A stretch of DNA of 64,000 nt from Bacteroidota bacterium (lineage in GTDB: Bacteria; Bacteroidota; Ignavibacteria; Palsa-1295): assembly GCA_018266755.1 (NCBI GenBank), contig JAFDZW010000005.1, positions 372,001 through 436,000 on the forward strand, written 5' to 3'. The notes beneath the pieces are model-generated. The model saw only the letters and a program-made list of their open reading frames with translations, was not told where the DNA came from and searched no databases. The translations under genes and the position numbers were made by a program. Positions 8,479 to 18,934 of this stretch are shown one piece after another; the first letter of the stretch is position 1; the number at the start of each line of letters is the position of its first letter.

Positions 8479-9990
8479 TTAATTAAGATCGACGATGACA
8501 CTCTTCGTTTCGGTATAGAGGTCGATCGCGGCACGGCCCAATTCCCTGCCGAAGCCCGATGCTTTGTACCCTCCGAACGGCAGCGCGTTATCGGTCGTGG
8601 AAATCGTGTTGATCCACACCGTACCGGCACGAAGCGAGCGCGCAAGTTTGTGCGCCTTCTTAATATCACGCGTCCAGATCGCAGCGGCAAGTCCGAACTG
8701 CGAGTTATTCGCTTCCTTCACCGCTTCTTCAAGATTTTCGACCTTGATGACCGATGCGACCGGTCCGAATATTTCTTCCTGAGCGACCCGCATCGAGTTG
8801 GTCACATTCTCGAGAACCGTCGGCTTCATGAAGAATCCCTTCGTTCCGATACGATCACCCCCGACTGCAACCTTCGCACCCTCGGCTTTGCCGATATCGA
8901 TATAGCTCAGTACCCGATTCAGGTGTTCGAAGGAGATTAACGCACCGAGACGAGTTTTCGGGTGAAGCGGGTCGCCGGCGACCATTTTGTTCGCACGAGC
9001 AAGGAGCACGGACATGAACTGATCGTACCCCGCTGCTTCGACAAGAATACGCGAGCCAGCAGTACACATTTCTCCTTGATTGAAGAAAATGCCACCGAGC
9101 GCATATTTCGCTGCCGTCTCGAGATCCGAATCGGCCAGCACGATATTTGGTGATTTGCCGCCAAGCTCGAGCGAGACACGCTTCAAGGTTTTGGCAGCAT
9201 TCATCATGATGGTCTTCCCAACTTCAACACTGCCGGTGAAGGCGATCTTATCGACTCCGGGATGATCGACAAGCGCTGCACCTGTGATATGACCGAAACC
9301 GTTCACAACGTTAAACACTCCGGGCGGAATGCCTGCTTCGAGCGTCAGCTCGGCAAATCGCAAAGCGGTAAGGGGCGTCTGCTCTGCCGGCTTTAGTACG
9401 ACGGTATTTCCGCAGGCAAGAGCCGGCGCTACCTTCCAGGAAAGCATCTGCAACGGGAAATTCCACGGGATAATCTGGCCGCATACACCGATCGGCTCAC
9501 GAAGTGTGTACGCAAACGCATCACCACCGTGCGAGATCGGCACCGTGTCTCCGGTAATTTTCGTCACCCATCCGGCGTAATATTCGAAACACTCTGCTGC
9601 CTGCGGGATGTCGAATTTCGCGGATTCGAAAATCGGCTTGCCGGTATCGAGCGTTTCGAGCTCTGCGAGTTCATCTATGTTCAGACGAATGAGATCGGCG
9701 AGCATCAACATGCATCGTTGGCGATCCTGCGGGCTCATCTTGCGCCATGCGCTTCCCTCTTCAAATGCCGCACGAGCAGCATGCACGGCTCGATCGACAT
9801 CGGCTGCATCCCCTTCGGCGACCGCTACGATCACCTCACCAGTTGCCGGATTGATCGTGTTAAACGTCTTCCCGCACACGGAGTCGACGAATTCGCCGTT
9901 GATGAAATGCTTGCCCGCCTTCGGGTTTGCCTTTTGCGGTTTGAGTTCTACCAAAATATCGGTGCTCGTTGTCGTCTCGCTCATGGTCAT
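8479..9990 (-). CDS. NAD(P)-dependent aldehyde dehydrogenase
   Basis: 503 residues, the standard length for the ALDH superfamily. Visible hallmarks are the cofactor-binding segment IPWNFPLQMLSWK, the catalytic Glu motif LELGGKSPN, the nucleophile Cys in FNQGEMCTAGSR, and the C-terminal EEIFGPV and FGGYKASGFGRELG motifs. It closely resembles the ALDH1/2-like and betaine/phenylacetaldehyde dehydrogenase group, so the substrate cannot be assigned. ATG at 9990, with an alternative two codons later. Eight bases separate it from the upstream TPR gene and 26 from the Rieske gene. It oxidises an aldehyde to the acid in the cytoplasm. Confidence 0.92.
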   Translation of the reverse strand: MTMSETTTSTDILVELKPQKANPKAGKHFINGEFVDSVCGKTFNTINPATGEVIVAVAEGDAADVDRAVHAARAAFEEGSAWRKMSPQDRQRCMLMLADLIRLNIDELAELETLDTGKPIFESAKFDIPQAAECFEYYAGWVTKITGDTVPISHGGDAFAYTLREPIGVCGQIIPWNFPLQMLSWKVAPALACGNTVVLKPAEQTPLTALRFAELTLEAGIPPGVFNVVNGFGHITGAALVDHPGVDKIAFTGSVEVGKTIMMNAAKTLKRVSLELGGKSPNIVLADSDLETAAKYALGGIFFNQGEMCTAGSRILVEAAGYDQFMSVLLARANKMVAGDPLHPKTRLGALISFEHLNRVLSYIDIGKAEGAKVAVGGDRIGTKGFFMKPTVLENVTNSMRVAQEEIFGPVASVIKVENLEEAVKEANNSQFGLAAAIWTRDIKKAHKLARSLRAGTVWINTISTTDNALPFGGYKASGFGRELGRAAIDLYTETKSVIVDLN

Positions 9991-9998
9991 TGATCGAA

Positions 9999-11243
9999 TT
10001 AATTTCCGTCGCCGCTTCCGGAAGAGGGTTCTGCCGGTTTCGGTTCTTTGGACTGTTTCAACTGTGCTTTATAAAATTGGAGCCGCTCTTTGAAATAGGA
10101 TTTATCGTCCTTTCCCTTTGCATGAGCGAGTGCATCCTGCGCATCATGCACAGCAGCGTCATACTGTTTGAGCGACCAGTGCGCAAGTGCGCGGGTATCG
10201 TAAAAATCGGCAGAGGTTGGTTTTGCAGCGATCGCTTCGTCCACAAGCTTCAATGCCTCCTCCCAGCGTTTGCTGTGGGTGGCAAGATCCCAAGCGTAAT
10301 TGTTGAGCGTCTCGGGATCCCGGACTCCGGTGAACGCGAAGATTCGATCGTAGCACACGGCGATACTGTCGATCTTCTTGCGCATCTGGTAAAATTCGAG
10401 AAGGTCACGAAGTCCCTGTAATGCGTCCTGGCTATCCTGATCGGACTTGCCGAGCGAAGCGATCCACGTCCGTACAAACTGCGTTTGTCCTTCGACATTC
10501 ATCCGCAGATAGGCGTATTGTTTCGCGGCCTCGCGAGCTTCTGTCAAGTGATCGCGCATTTGGGCAATCACTCCAAGTTGGTACACCACGCTATCGTACT
10601 CCGATCGCTCCGATAGTCGGTCGAGATACAATTTGCGTGCGGCAAAGTTGGTCGTATCGCTCCAGAAACGCTGGCGCAACCGTTCTACCGTGCCGACCCC
10701 ATGCATATACTCTGTGACTCGTGCAATGAACTGATCCCCCGTTAAGAGATTCGGATATGCAATGCGCTCGATCTCGCTCGAATCCGGGCGAAGGAGGATC
10801 GCTGTCGGCCGCACGCCAATGCCATAGCCTTTCTCAAGTCCGTCCAACCGATGACCGAGATTCCGAAGACTATCGAAACCGACAGACGGCGGCGGGTCGA
10901 CCGAAAAGTCGTTAATGGCGCATTCGAAATGCTCGAAGAGATAGACCAGTACCTCTGGATCACGGAGGATTCGGTTACGAAACCCGACACTGGCAGAATC
11001 GGCGAAATCGACGTTGAAGACAATCACCGGCTTGTGCGACTTCTGTGCATGAGCCAGCGCATCATCCCACATGTCAGTAATCGGATACTTCCAACGTCCG
11101 GTCTTTTGCAACTGCGCTATCTTTACGGCAACCGAATCCGTCGTGGATGCTATACGTCCTTGTTTCGGATGAGCCGAACGCTTCTGACCCAGCGCCGGGG
11201 CACTGAGCAGTAGCGAGCAGACGATCAGTACCGTATACTTCAC
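9999..11243 (-). CDS. Exported thioredoxin-fold protein with TPR repeats
   Basis: 414 residues starting at a GTG (11243) that overlaps the fabI stop (GTGA). An N-terminal signal peptide (LIVCSLLLSAPALG) is followed by a thioredoxin-like segment (about residues 50-175: KPVIVFNVDFADS ... VLVYLFEHFECAIND). The usual CxxC active site is absent (FADSASV at that place), so it is unlikely to be a classical disulfide oxidoreductase. The C-terminal half (about 250-390) reads as TPR helices (NNYAWDLATHSKRWEEALKLVDEAIAAKP). The last ~15 residues are Ser/Gly/Pro-rich. Probable periplasmic scaffold or chaperone-like protein; function unknown. Confidence 0.7.
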   Translation of the reverse strand: MKYTVLIVCSLLLSAPALGQKRSAHPKQGRIASTTDSVAVKIAQLQKTGRWKYPITDMWDDALAHAQKSHKPVIVFNVDFADSASVGFRNRILRDPEVLVYLFEHFECAINDFSVDPPPSVGFDSLRNLGHRLDGLEKGYGIGVRPTAILLRPDSSEIERIAYPNLLTGDQFIARVTEYMHGVGTVERLRQRFWSDTTNFAARKLYLDRLSERSEYDSVVYQLGVIAQMRDHLTEAREAAKQYAYLRMNVEGQTQFVRTWIASLGKSDQDSQDALQGLRDLLEFYQMRKKIDSIAVCYDRIFAFTGVRDPETLNNYAWDLATHSKRWEEALKLVDEAIAAKPTSADFYDTRALAHWSLKQYDAAVHDAQDALAHAKGKDDKSYFKERLQFYKAQLKQSKEPKPAEPSSGSGDGN

Positions 11244-12148
11244 GCCTTGTTCTCGTTGCGCTTGATCTGGATCCGCTCGATCTGTTCCGCACTAAAGCCA
11301 GCGGCGCGCATCTTTTCGGGATCGTCAAGAGTGCCATCGAGCAAATGCAACATCGACTGCGAGAGCCCCATCAGGGCAAATCCGCCGTCGTGATACAAGT
11401 TCTGCATCGTGACTTTGCGCGTGAGGTCGCTCAGAAGCGTCACACAGTAGTCGCCGCATTCTTCCGCCGATGCATTCCCGAGTGGAGCGAGCAGGTCTGC
11501 ATAATAGTACATTTTGTCGAAATCTACAATACCGCTTCCTGCGCGGGTCCAGGTCGGAGACTGCGAGACGGTGTTCACACGAATTTTCCGATCCCCCAGG
11601 CGCGAGCCGTAGTTGCGGGCGATCGATTCGAGCACTGCTTTTGCTTCGGCCATATCGGTGTATGTCGTGAACGGACGCTGCGCAGCCATGTGCGTGATGC
11701 CGAGAATGCTGGCATAATCGTTGAGCACATCGTTGGCAAGGGCACCGCTGATAAGGCGGTGAAGCGACAGAGCCGATACATCCAGTGTCTTTTGATACCA
11801 ATCGTAATTGAGCTTATCGTATGACATCCCCTTTCGAATGTTTGTCGACATGCCGACCGAATGGACAAAGAAGTCTACCTTGCCGAACTGCTCCTTTACC
11901 TGCTTCCAGCATGTATCGATCTCCTCTTGATTGGAGGCGTCGCACGGGATGAGTGGTGCATTTCCGCACATTGTGGCAAGCTCTTGCGGTTTGCCGATGC
12001 GCAGAGCCAGAGCCACGTTGCTGATTGCGAGCTTCGCACCCTCACGATACGCTGCCGTCGCAATATGCCAGCCAATGCTCGATTCGTCGAGCGGCCCAAA
12101 AATCACGCCCGTCTTCCCGGAAAGTAAACCGTAGGAACGTTCAGCCAT
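11240..12148 (-). CDS. fabI: Enoyl-[acyl-carrier-protein] reductase (NADH), FabI
   Basis: 302 residues, short-chain dehydrogenase fold, last reductive step of the fatty-acid elongation cycle. The N-terminal nucleotide site reads GKTGVIFGPLDESSIGW. The catalytic pair is Tyr-x6-Lys in TYTDMAEAKAVLES. The conserved NTVSQSPT and VTMQNLYHDGGF segments match the Bacteroidota/Chlorobi FabI branch rather than the E. coli branch. A C-terminal extension of about 30 residues is present. The downstream thioredoxin/TPR gene starts inside its stop codon. The upstream gap to the DUF1015 gene is 67 bases. Confidence 0.93.
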   Translation of the reverse strand: MAERSYGLLSGKTGVIFGPLDESSIGWHIATAAYREGAKLAISNVALALRIGKPQELATMCGNAPLIPCDASNQEEIDTCWKQVKEQFGKVDFFVHSVGMSTNIRKGMSYDKLNYDWYQKTLDVSALSLHRLISGALANDVLNDYASILGITHMAAQRPFTTYTDMAEAKAVLESIARNYGSRLGDRKIRVNTVSQSPTWTRAGSGIVDFDKMYYYADLLAPLGNASAEECGDYCVTLLSDLTRKVTMQNLYHDGGFALMGLSQSMLHLLDGTLDDPEKMRAAGFSAEQIERIQIKRNENKA

Positions 12149-12215
12149 ACGATATTGAAAGAATGTAGAAGTTACTAAACACGAGCAACAGGGGCTCGGT
12201 TGCGAGACACCCGGA

Positions 12216-13469
12216 TTACCGCTGTGCCGACAACTCCTGAAATACCAACCCCGAAAGCAATTTTGGATAGAAATAGGTCGACTTCTGAGGCATGTATGCG
12301 CCCTCTTTCGTCACGTCCATCATCTCGTCTGCGTTCACAGACTTCAATAGAAACGCAGCATTGTAGGCATTCTGCGAAGTCATCGCTTCGAGTTCGTCTA
12401 CCGTATGTGGATACCAAAGGTTCGACTTCGCGTCGATCTGTTCTTGCGTAAGCCCGGCAATTGGCTTGAGAATGCGCTCGTGGAGGCGATACACCGCGAG
12501 TCGCTCGAGTGCCGTTCCCGTTGGCTCGCTTCGCTCACTGACCACAACCCAATACGGTTCGTCCGGGAAACCGATCAGCGTGAGTGCCGACGGCAGCAGC
12601 TCGAATGCGGCGAGCGCAGTATCCCGATGTTCGAACGTCTTCAGCTCGAACTGCTTCTCAATGTTCGCGAGAAACGAATACTGGTCGAACGACGCAAGTG
12701 AATGCAGCACACGGTGCGTCGGAAGTATGATCGTCCCTTCCCCGCGCAGGTTCGAAAGGAAGATCATGATGCCGTCGGCGCCGGGAAGACCATGGTGTGT
12801 CTCGGCGAATGCGACAGCCGTCTCATAGCGGTGATGCCCGTCGGCAATCACGATCTGCTTCGATGCAATGAGCTTCTGCAGACGCGTTACGAGCGGCGGA
12901 TCGGTCAGCTTCCACAAGGTGTGTCGAACATGCGCACCCGTCGGCAGCACTTCGTCAACGTCAGCAAGGGGCGGCATTGCGGTAACGCCATCGACGGTGT
13001 GGTCGAAGACGAGCGCGGAATCGTCGATGAGTCCGAAAATGGGGCTGAACTGCGTACCGGTGGTCTCCAGTAAAGCAAAGCGGTCCTTCTTGGCTTTGGG
13101 TAAGGTTCGCTCGTGAGGAAGAACGTTGCCCTCCGAGTATGGCTTCACCGTTAGCCTACCAAGCACTCCACGACGGGTTACCTGCTCACCGGTCGGAGTG
13201 GAGAATGTCTGGTAGTACACGTAGTACGCCGGAGCATCTTCGGTGACGAGTACCCCTTCTTGCTTCCACGTATCGAAGAATCTCTTCGCACTGGCATACG
13301 GATCGTCATCGCGGTTGAGCTCGAGGCGGATCACGTTATGCGCATCGAGCTCATAAAAGGCATCGCGCTGTTCGGTCGAGATAACATCGTACGGTGGCGA
13401 CACCACATTTGCCATTCGTACCTTCGAGCTATTATAGCGTGTGCCGATAAACGGATCGAACTGATTCAT
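12216..13469 (-). CDS. DUF1015 family protein
   Basis: 417 residues from the ATG at 13469. A TTG at 13484 would overlap the era stop and is also possible; neither has a convincing Shine-Dalgarno sequence. The family signature ADGHHRYETAVAF lies near residue 210, and the N-terminal VVSPPYDVIS and IRLELNRDD segments are typical of DUF1015 (sometimes described as HipA-like kinase related; no activity has been established that I can rely on). It lies between era and fabI on the same strand, with no informative pathway link. Confidence 0.85.
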   Translation of the reverse strand: MNQFDPFIGTRYNSSKVRMANVVSPPYDVISTEQRDAFYELDAHNVIRLELNRDDDPYASAKRFFDTWKQEGVLVTEDAPAYYVYYQTFSTPTGEQVTRRGVLGRLTVKPYSEGNVLPHERTLPKAKKDRFALLETTGTQFSPIFGLIDDSALVFDHTVDGVTAMPPLADVDEVLPTGAHVRHTLWKLTDPPLVTRLQKLIASKQIVIADGHHRYETAVAFAETHHGLPGADGIMIFLSNLRGEGTIILPTHRVLHSLASFDQYSFLANIEKQFELKTFEHRDTALAAFELLPSALTLIGFPDEPYWVVVSERSEPTGTALERLAVYRLHERILKPIAGLTQEQIDAKSNLWYPHTVDELEAMTSQNAYNAAFLLKSVNADEMMDVTKEGAYMPQKSTYFYPKLLSGLVFQELSAQR

Positions 13470-13480
13470 AGTAGTGCAGA

Positions 13481-14386
13481 TCAAACTTGATAACCAAATT
13501 CAGAGAGTGCGGTCTTATCGTTTCGCCAATCCGAGCGCGACTTGACGTGGAGCTCGAGAAACACCGGATGGCCGATGAATTCCTCGATCGCCCGGCGCGA
13601 ATATTGTCCGAGCTGTTTCAACGCTTCGCCGCCTTTACCGATCAGGATGGACTTCTGCGAATCACGCTCGACGAGTATCTGCGCACGGATGAGCCACTTC
13701 CCCTTCTCGCGCTCGGCGTATTCTTCGATAATCACTTCGGTCGAATACGGAATCTCGTCTCGGAATTGCTTGAAGATACATTCGCGAATGAATTCGGAGA
13801 CAAAGAAGCGCTCGTTCTGATCGCTGAGCTGCTCAGGATCATAGAAAGGCACTCCCTTCGGCAGATATTGTGTGATCAGCGGCGCGAAGTTGCGGATATT
13901 GTGTTTGCTCTTTGACGAGAATGGAAATATCTCCGCGAATCGCTTCATGTCCGCATACTGCTGTACCAGCGGCAGGAGTTGATCGCGGTCTTTCACCAGA
14001 TCTATTTTCGACAGCGCAAGGATCATGGGTTTGTCGCCTGCGAGGTCGAGGTATTTCTGCCACTGTTCCGGAAGCGCACGTTCGGGCGATCGATTTGCTT
14101 CGGCAAGTACGACGATCACATCTGCATCATCGAACGATCGCTTGACCTCTTCGAGCAATGCCTTATGATGCAGCGTCGACGGCCGTGGCATGATGCCGGG
14201 GGTATCGAGGAAGATAATCTGTGCAGTGTCGGATGAAAAGATACCGAGTACACGTTTTCGAGTTGTCTGAGGCTTTGCGGAGATGATCGAGAGTTTCGTC
14301 TCGAGTATTGTATTGAGTAGAGTCGACTTTCCCGCATTCGGGATGCCGACAATCGCGCAATATCCTGATCTGAATTCCGATTCCAT
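13481..14386 (-). CDS. era: GTPase Era
   Basis: Ribosome-assembly GTPase binding 16S rRNA. 301 residues, normal length. The G1 loop GIPNAGKST is at residues 14-22, G2 lies in the PQTTRKRV region, G3 is DTPG, and G4 reads SKID instead of the usual NKxD. The C-terminal KH domain carries the GKGGEALKQLG loop and ends with VKSRSDWRND. The neighbouring solute-binding protein gene is separated by 44 bases that contain a perfect 20-bp palindrome. The following DUF1015 gene begins at or near the era stop. Confidence 0.95.
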   Translation of the reverse strand: MESEFRSGYCAIVGIPNAGKSTLLNTILETKLSIISAKPQTTRKRVLGIFSSDTAQIIFLDTPGIMPRPSTLHHKALLEEVKRSFDDADVIVVLAEANRSPERALPEQWQKYLDLAGDKPMILALSKIDLVKDRDQLLPLVQQYADMKRFAEIFPFSSKSKHNIRNFAPLITQYLPKGVPFYDPEQLSDQNERFFVSEFIRECIFKQFRDEIPYSTEVIIEEYAEREKGKWLIRAQILVERDSQKSILIGKGGEALKQLGQYSRRAIEEFIGHPVFLELHVKSRSDWRNDKTALSEFGYQV

Positions 14387-14403
14387 AGTCGTGTGAGATG
14401 ATC

Positions 14404-14423
14404 CGACCGATCATGATCGGTCG
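14404..14423. promoter_or_regulatory. Perfect 20-bp palindrome upstream of era
   Basis: Each half is CGACCGATCA followed directly by its reverse complement, with no spacer. It occupies nearly half of the 44-base gap between the lipoprotein gene stop (14431) and the era start (14386). A spacer-less palindrome forms a poor RNA hairpin, so a DNA-binding site for a dimeric regulator is more likely than a terminator. Confidence 0.45.
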
Positions 14424-14430
14424 CCGCCGT

Positions 14431-15732
14431 TTAGGGCTCTTTCAACATCGACGCAACTCTTGCGTCGCAACTCTGTAACGCTTCGGCAGGCGTCTTCGTC
14501 TTGTAGAGTGCCTGCGCAACTTCGTCTTCCAAGATCGCTTCGATCTCCAGCCACTTCGGATGTACCGGCGTCATTTTTGCTGTTCGAAGCTGTCGTATGA
14601 ATACGTCTCCTTGATCGCGTTTGTAGTAAAAGCTATCGCGTTGCATGAGCGTATCCGCCGGGAAGATATTAAATGCCTTCGCCAAACGCAACTCGATATC
14701 CGGGCGGGTCAGAAATGCGACAAGTTCTTTCGCTTGTGGTTTCATTTGACTGCTCGAATTGACCGCTAAATACTCACCACCGGCAAAGCTAACACCATCC
14801 TTGCCGTCGGGTCCGGGGAAAGGTGTACAATACCAATGAAACGCTGCGTTCTTCAACGGCTTCAGCAGCCATGCGCCACTAAATAGGATCGCGAGTTTCC
14901 CGCGCTTGAACAGATCGTCGAGATTCTTTTGTGATTCCAACACTCCTGCATCGAGCTGTTTCACATAAAACGTGAGGGCTTCGATATTCTTCGCGGAAGC
15001 GAAGCATGGCTTGCCGTTTGAATCGATAATATCCCCGCCATTTGACCAAAACTGCGGCAGGATCTTTTTATAGAGCCGATGAGCATCAGACCCGTTCACC
15101 CCGATTCCGCTCGCCCCGGTCCGCTCTTGAACAGTTTTTGCCATTTGGATCATTTGGTCCCACGATTTGAACAGCGGGAGATTATCCAGGTAGTCAGAAT
15201 CTACGCCGCGAACCAGAAGATCCCGATTCACGAACAACACTCTCGTGTCTACGAACCACGGAACGGCAAAATACCGACCGTTCCATGCTCCGCAGACTCG
15301 TGCGTATGGAGGTGTTGCAAGGATACGCCGTTGCAGCGAGTCGGCCGTTGAGATATCCTCTAATACTCCGCTCGAAGAAAACTCCGGCACCCAATCGCTC
15401 CCGAACTCGATCACATCCGGCGCAGTACGGGCGTTGAAGTTGATCATCAACTTCGTTTTACCATCCCCCCAACTGAGTTCTGATACTTCGACCTTGATGT
15501 CAGGATGTTCGGTAGTGAACTGGGTAATAACCGAATCCATGACGGCACGTTGACCGGGCTCCGACCAAAAGTGTGAGAAACGCAGCACACCGGGTTCGAT
15601 ACCCCGATCGCAGGATGAGAGCAGACCAAGAAGCAGCATCCATACAACAACAACGGATCGTGACTCCTTGGCTGCCCGAGCTGCAAACGGCAGTCGGGAA
15701 AGACAACGAATCACGATCCGCAGGGTATTCAT
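14431..15732 (-). CDS. Extracellular solute-binding lipoprotein (ABC sugar-type)
   Basis: 433 residues. A basic N-terminus and hydrophobic segment end in a lipobox-like LLGLLSSC (Cys near residue 41), so the mature protein is probably lipid-anchored in the periplasm. The rest matches family-1 solute-binding proteins for sugars: PDIKVEVSELSWGDGKTKL, APDVIEFGSDWVPEFSSSG, PWFVDTRVLFVNRDLL, and the C-terminal PVHPKWLEIEAILEDEVAQAL. No permease or ATPase genes are adjacent, so its transporter partners must lie elsewhere. It starts 18 bases after the secA stop. Confidence 0.85.
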   Translation of the reverse strand: MNTLRIVIRCLSRLPFAARAAKESRSVVVVWMLLLGLLSSCDRGIEPGVLRFSHFWSEPGQRAVMDSVITQFTTEHPDIKVEVSELSWGDGKTKLMINFNARTAPDVIEFGSDWVPEFSSSGVLEDISTADSLQRRILATPPYARVCGAWNGRYFAVPWFVDTRVLFVNRDLLVRGVDSDYLDNLPLFKSWDQMIQMAKTVQERTGASGIGVNGSDAHRLYKKILPQFWSNGGDIIDSNGKPCFASAKNIEALTFYVKQLDAGVLESQKNLDDLFKRGKLAILFSGAWLLKPLKNAAFHWYCTPFPGPDGKDGVSFAGGEYLAVNSSSQMKPQAKELVAFLTRPDIELRLAKAFNIFPADTLMQRDSFYYKRDQGDVFIRQLRTAKMTPVHPKWLEIEAILEDEVAQALYKTKTPAEALQSCDARVASMLKEP

Positions 15733-15750
15733 TCGTGCGATAGAAGCGTA

Positions 15751-18700
15751 TTAGGCTTCGACGCCGTGGCAGTTTTTATATTTCTTCCCACTACCACACG
15801 GGCACGGATCGTTTCGCCCGACCTTCGGACCGACACGGATTGGTGCCTTCGGTGCAGCCGATTGTTGTGGCGGCGGAGGCGGCATTTCCGGCCCGCCCGA
15901 TACCGTCGCGCTTTGTGGCATTGCAGAGACCGTCGAATGATAATCCTGCTTTACTGCAACCATTCTCCGTGTCGCTGCCGGTTTGGGCGGTGCGATACGT
16001 TGCGCGGCGGGCTGGCCACCTTGCGGCTCGGTCGGATAGAGCTTAAAGACCATGTCGATGACGCCGTCACGGATGAGTGTGAGCATCTCGGTGAACATAC
16101 GATAGCCTTCTTGCTTGTACTCGATGAGCGGGTCCTTCTGACCATACGCGCGAAGGCCGATTCCCTCTTTGAGCTCGTCCATCTCGCGCAGGTGATCTCT
16201 CCACTTCTCATCGATGACCTGCAGTGTCGCGAAGCGCTCGAGAGCAGCCATGAGATCGTGGCCGAGTTGCTCTTCCTTCCGGTTATAGAAGCCTTTGATC
16301 TCTTCGATCAATAATTCTTCGAGTCCGTGTGCTCCCATCTTAGCCCATGCCTCGCGGTCAACCGGCACGTCCGTCATGTACTTGGTGAGTACTTCGTCAT
16401 GGATTTCGTCATACTGACCTTGGTCGAAGTGAGCGACCACGATCTCACCAACCGCCTGTTCGATCATCTCGAGGATCTCATCTTTGAGGCGTTGACCATA
16501 GAGCGCATGACGGCGGCGGTCATAGATGACCTCGCGCTGCGAGTTCATCACATTATCGTACTCCAACAAGCGCTTTCGAATAGCGAAGTTATTCTCTTCC
16601 ACCTTCTTCTGCGCACGCTCGACTGATTTGGTGATCATCGAATGGTTGATCACTTCCCCTTCTTTCATGCCCATCTTCGACATAATGCCGGAGATGCGCT
16701 CGGATCCGAAGAGGCGCATGAGGTCGTCCTCAAGCGAGATGTAGAACTGCGACGAACCGGGATCGCCCTGACGACCCGCACGACCGCGAAGCTGGCGATC
16801 GATACGACGTGCTTCATGACGTTCGGTGCCCAGGATGTGCAATCCGCCCGCTTCTTTGACGCCGGCACCGAGTTTAATATCGGTACCGCGGCCTGCCATG
16901 TTTGTGGCAATGGTTACGGCTCCCTTGTGGCCAGCGCCCTGTACAATCTCGGCTTCACGGGCGTGCTGCTTTGCATTGAGCACATTGTGTGGGACGTTCA
17001 GTCGCTTGAGCATGCGCGAGAGCGTCTCGGAGACTTCGACGCTTGTCGTGCCGACAAGCACCGGTCGCCCGGCATTGCGCATTTGCTGGACCTCCTCGAT
17101 GATCGCATTGTACTTTTCACGGCGCGAACGATAGACGTTGTCGTTTCGGTCATCGCGGGAGATCGGTCGGTTGGTCGGGATGACGACCACATCAAGCTTA
17201 TAAATCTCGATGAACTCGCCGGCTTCCGTTTCTGCCGTACCGGTCATACCCGCGAGTTTCTTATACAAACGGAAGTAGTTCTGCAGGGTGACGGTCGCGA
17301 GCGTCTGTGTATCGCGTTCGACAACCACACTTTCTTTTGCCTCGATAGCCTGATGCAGCCCTTCGGAGTAGCGACGGCCCGGCAAAATGCGGCCCGTGAA
17401 CTCATCGACAATCATCACCTTCCCGTCCTGCACGACGTACTCTACGTCTTTCTCGTAGAGACAGTACGCACGCAGCAACTGCGAGATCGTATGCAAGCGA
17501 TCCGAACGGTCTGCATAGACACGAGTCAGTTCGTCCTTCTTCGCTTGTTTATCGAGCGGCGACAAATCGCCATGCTCCATCATCGACAGTTCGGTCGCAA
17601 TATCCGGAAGGATGAATAGATCGCGATCCGCACCACCACCGGCGAGGTAATCGCGGCCCTTTTCGGTCAGGTCGATTTGGTGGTTCTTTTCTTCGACGAT
17701 GAAGAACAATTCGTCATCGACAATGTGCATGTTGCGGCTATTGTCGCGCATGTACTCCAGCTCTGTTTGCTGCATGAGTCGCATGGTATCGCCGTCGCCA
17801 AGCAGCTTCATCAAGCGCTTGTTCTTCGGCATGCCATGCTGGGCACGAACAAGCTGCATTCCTGCTTCCTTCCGCCGTTCGGCATCGGTCGACTTCAATC
17901 CTTCTTCCGCTTCGGCTACGAATTTCGCGACCAGCGCCTTTTGCGCATTCACCAGGCGTTCGACCATCGGTTTCATCTCGTCGAACTTATGGTCGCCCGA
18001 CTCCACCGGACCGGAAATAATAAGCGGCGTACGAGCCTCGTCGATCAATACGCTATCGACTTCGTCCACGATGGCGAAGTTGTGCGGACGCTGTACCATA
18101 TCCTCGACCTGCGTCACCATGTTGTCACGCAAATAATCGAAGCCGAACTCGTTGTTTGTACCGTAGGTGATATCGCAGGAATATTCTTTCTTGCGCTCCC
18201 ACGGCTGCATCGACTGCAGAATCTTGCCGATCGTCAGACCGAGGAATTGGAAAATCTGCCCCATCCATTCGGAGTCGCGCTGCGCAAGGTAATCGTTGAC
18301 CGTCACAAGGTGCACGCCTCGACCGGCGAGCGCATTGAGGTAGAGCGGCAAGGTCGCAACCAAGGTCTTTCCTTCACCGGTCGCCATTTCGGCGATCTTT
18401 CCTTGATGCAGCACGATGCCGCCGATCAACTGCACGTCGTACGGGATCATATCCCACGTGACGTTCTGTCCGGCAGCAGTCCAGCTCTTGCCAACATGGC
18501 GGCGACAAGCATCCTTCACGACAGCGAAGGCCTCTGGCAACAAGTCGTCAAGCATCGCGGCAATCTCGGCATCGAGATCTTTCTCAAGCGCATCGATACG
18601 CTCCATGACGCTGAGGCGCTCTTCGTGCGGAAGATCGAGCTTCAGCTGTTCGCGAAGCTCGGTGAGCTCGCGCTCGATGGCTCCGGTGGCCTCCTGAATA

Positions 18701-18855
18701 CGGGCGCGGAATTCGGTCGTCTTGGCCTGGAGTTCGCTATCCGAAAGCGAGGACAACTTGGCGTACTCCTCGTTAATCTGGTCGACGATCGGAAGGAGGC
18801 TCTTCACATCCTTTTCGTTCTTCGATCCGAAAACTTTTTGTAGTAATTTGAGCAT
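15751..18855 (-). CDS. secA: Preprotein translocase ATPase SecA
   Basis: 1,034 residues. Motor of Sec export. Walker A ATGEGKT lies at residues 158-164, about 50 residues later than in E. coli because of a charged insertion at about 58-105. [30 protein letters not shown] and [11 protein letters not shown] helicase motifs are intact. After a Pro/Ala/Gln-rich linker the C-terminus carries the SecB/lipid-binding zinc motif [14 protein letters not shown]. The gene is minus-strand, after ppx/gppA with a 79-base gap. Confidence 0.97.
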   Translation of the reverse strand: MLKLLQKVFGSKNEKDVKSLLPIVDQINEEYAKLSSLSDSELQAKTTEFRARIQEATGAIERELTELREQLKLDLPHEERLSVMERIDALEKDLDAEIAAMLDDLLPEAFAVVKDACRRHVGKSWTAAGQNVTWDMIPYDVQLIGGIVLHQGKIAEMATGEGKTLVATLPLYLNALAGRGVHLVTVNDYLAQRDSEWMGQIFQFLGLTIGKILQSMQPWERKKEYSCDITYGTNNEFGFDYLRDNMVTQVEDMVQRPHNFAIVDEVDSVLIDEARTPLIISGPVESGDHKFDEMKPMVERLVNAQKALVAKFVAEAEEGLKSTDAERRKEAGMQLVRAQHGMPKNKRLMKLLGDGDTMRLMQQTELEYMRDNSRNMHIVDDELFFIVEEKNHQIDLTEKGRDYLAGGGADRDLFILPDIATELSMMEHGDLSPLDKQAKKDELTRVYADRSDRLHTISQLLRAYCLYEKDVEYVVQDGKVMIVDEFTGRILPGRRYSEGLHQAIEAKESVVVERDTQTLATVTLQNYFRLYKKLAGMTGTAETEAGEFIEIYKLDVVVIPTNRPISRDDRNDNVYRSRREKYNAIIEEVQQMRNAGRPVLVGTTSVEVSETLSRMLKRLNVPHNVLNAKQHAREAEIVQGAGHKGAVTIATNMAGRGTDIKLGAGVKEAGGLHILGTERHEARRIDRQLRGRAGRQGDPGSSQFYISLEDDLMRLFGSERISGIMSKMGMKEGEVINHSMITKSVERAQKKVEENNFAIRKRLLEYDNVMNSQREVIYDRRRHALYGQRLKDEILEMIEQAVGEIVVAHFDQGQYDEIHDEVLTKYMTDVPVDREAWAKMGAHGLEELLIEEIKGFYNRKEEQLGHDLMAALERFATLQVIDEKWRDHLREMDELKEGIGLRAYGQKDPLIEYKQEGYRMFTEMLTLIRDGVIDMVFKLYPTEPQGGQPAAQRIAPPKPAATRRMVAVKQDYHSTVSAMPQSATVSGGPEMPPPPPQQSAAPKAPIRVGPKVGRNDPCPCGSGKKYKNCHGVEA

Positions 18856-18934
18856 GATTCTACTGGTAAAGAGCGTCCGGCAGGAATTTCCGTGAACCGG
18901 AGACTCCCCGCCACTTCCTTACGTGGTGATTCGG

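Noticed and set aside
16642-18843. Long plus-strand frames (16642-17619, 17677-18843) opposite secA
   Set aside because: Shadow frames; secA on the other strand is fully conserved.
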